Shown: positions 63,650-64,000 of the stretch, piece after piece
How positions within the stretch are numbered: the stretch's first letter is position 1
How the letters are laid out: each line of letters begins with the position of its first letter
Assembly: GCA_937927515.1 (NCBI GenBank)
Contig: CALBDO010000005.1
Coordinates: 1 to 64,000, forward strand
Direction of reading: 5' to 3'
DNA: 64,000 bases
DNA from: Candidatus Kapaibacterium sp.
GTDB lineage: Bacteria > Bacteroidota > Ignavibacteria > Kapaibacteriales > UBA2268
The notes under the pieces: model-generated
What the model was told of the DNA's origin: nothing
Seen by the model: only the letters and a program-made list of their open reading frames with translations
Database searches by the model: none
Translations under genes and position numbers: made by a program

Positions 63650-64000
63650 ATGCGTTTGCTCTTTATTCAATTCTTCTGTGTTATTATACTATTTCAACTG
63701 AATGCCCAGGATATTTCTGATTTCCCTCGTATAAATTACAAAATCGTAAGTTTTAAGAATTGGAATGACTTAAAAAATTTTTTAAAGGACTTCGACAAGA
63801 AAAAAAATTATACAAAATACAGAGTTTTAACTACTCTTAATAGAAAAGAGCTAAGATACTTCAAAATTAAAGAACAAATCATCGTGCCAGATACTTTTTT
63901 ACCGGATTTGCGCGCATATTCCATTTTCCCAATGTTTTATCATGGTGCTTCTAATTTGCGAAAAATAATAATTGTATCGAATCTATATCAAGCCTACGGT
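63650..64000 (+). CDS. L,D-transpeptidase-like protein, N-terminal part
   Basis: An open frame from the ATG at 63650 to the window end (117 codons). A signal peptide MRLLFIQFFCVIILFQLNAQ is followed by a LysM-like piece (TTLNRKELRYFKIKEQ, IIVPD). The stretch DLRAYSIFPMFYHGAS, then KIIIVSNLYQAYG, resembles the start of the YkuD-type catalytic domain of periplasmic L,D-transpeptidases. The catalytic Cys is beyond the window, so the call is tentative. It starts 14 bases after the aminopeptidase stop. Confidence 0.55.
   Translation, partial: MRLLFIQFFCVIILFQLNAQDISDFPRINYKIVSFKNWNDLKNFLKDFDKKKNYTKYRVLTTLNRKELRYFKIKEQIIVPDTFLPDLRAYSIFPMFYHGASNLRKIIIVSNLYQAYG

Noticed and set aside
1-64000. CRISPR array, insertion sequence, prophage or toxin-antitoxin module
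   Set aside because: No regularly spaced repeats, transposase, integrase, phage structural or toxin motifs are seen in the translated frames.

Overview
The window is an AT-rich chromosomal segment from a Gram-negative bacterium of the Fibrobacteres-Chlorobi-Bacteroidetes group. Gram-negative markers are LptC, OmpA-family and TonB-family proteins and a 6S RNA. Group markers are a short primary-type sigma factor (286 aa), two giant secreted proteins ending in T9SS-like sorting or FlgD-like modules (1411 and 1757 aa), and several TAnnTTTG-type promoter boxes. Clear Shine-Dalgarno sites before many genes fit the Chlorobi/Ignavibacteria/Kapabacteria side better than Bacteroides or Flavobacterium; this placement is inference. 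The content is mostly housekeeping. I see no insertion sequence, prophage, CRISPR array, integron or toxin-antitoxin pair.

Layout. 1-4 kb: 3' end of tRNA-Arg, an O-antigen polymerase/ligase-like membrane protein, then zapA, 6S RNA and rny. 4-15.5 kb: a giant IgGFc-binding-like surface protein, a PAS histidine kinase, an ENPP-type phosphodiesterase, an OmpA-family protein, and a tight operon of TonB-like protein, an easily missed 56-aa membrane protein, a SpoIIE-type phosphatase and a nitrilase-superfamily amidase. 16-25.7 kb: fumC, a GT-C-like membrane protein, rlpA-manC-queE-rlmD, rplI-rpsF without rpsR, and a tRNA-dihydrouridine synthase. 25.7-31.3 kb: pgi-plsY-tal facing lptC-tpiA-pgsA-HU. 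31.4-38.8 kb: a saccharopine-dehydrogenase-like gene with xseB, tRNA-Lys, and the chain glyS, S41 protease, sigma factor, lipA and MBL hydrolase. 38.9-47.5 kb: dapB, a gingipain-like C25 protein, a metallophosphoesterase, tRNA-Ser and a FabH-like synthase. 47.6-56.3 kb: AddA-like helicase-nuclease with an M15 peptidase, gmd-fcl and sppA. 56.4-64 kb: bacteriohemerythrin, an M28 peptidase with no ordinary start codon, a methyltransferase, a YfhO-like protein, an MFS transporter, an aminopeptidase and the start of an L,D-transpeptidase-like gene.

Themes. ManC, Gmd and Fcl together supply mannose-1-phosphate to GDP-mannose to GDP-L-fucose. With the Wzy-like, GT-C-like and YfhO-like proteins and LptC they point to a fucosylated surface glycan. 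Pgi, TpiA, Tal and FumC cover central carbon metabolism; PlsY and PgsA cover phospholipids; RlpA, M15, DapB and the L,D-transpeptidase-like protein cover the cell wall.

Most unusual observations: the hemerythrin-M28 junction, where only an AUA start or a one-base change in a G run gives a full secreted protein; an 11-nt perfect complementarity between the hairpin after fumC and the ribosome-binding site of the TonB-like gene; the 56-aa membrane protein in the TonB-like operon; a ManC whose nucleotide-binding signature has lost its arginine; and a DapB with an altered active-site motif. I found no clearly new multi-gene system.
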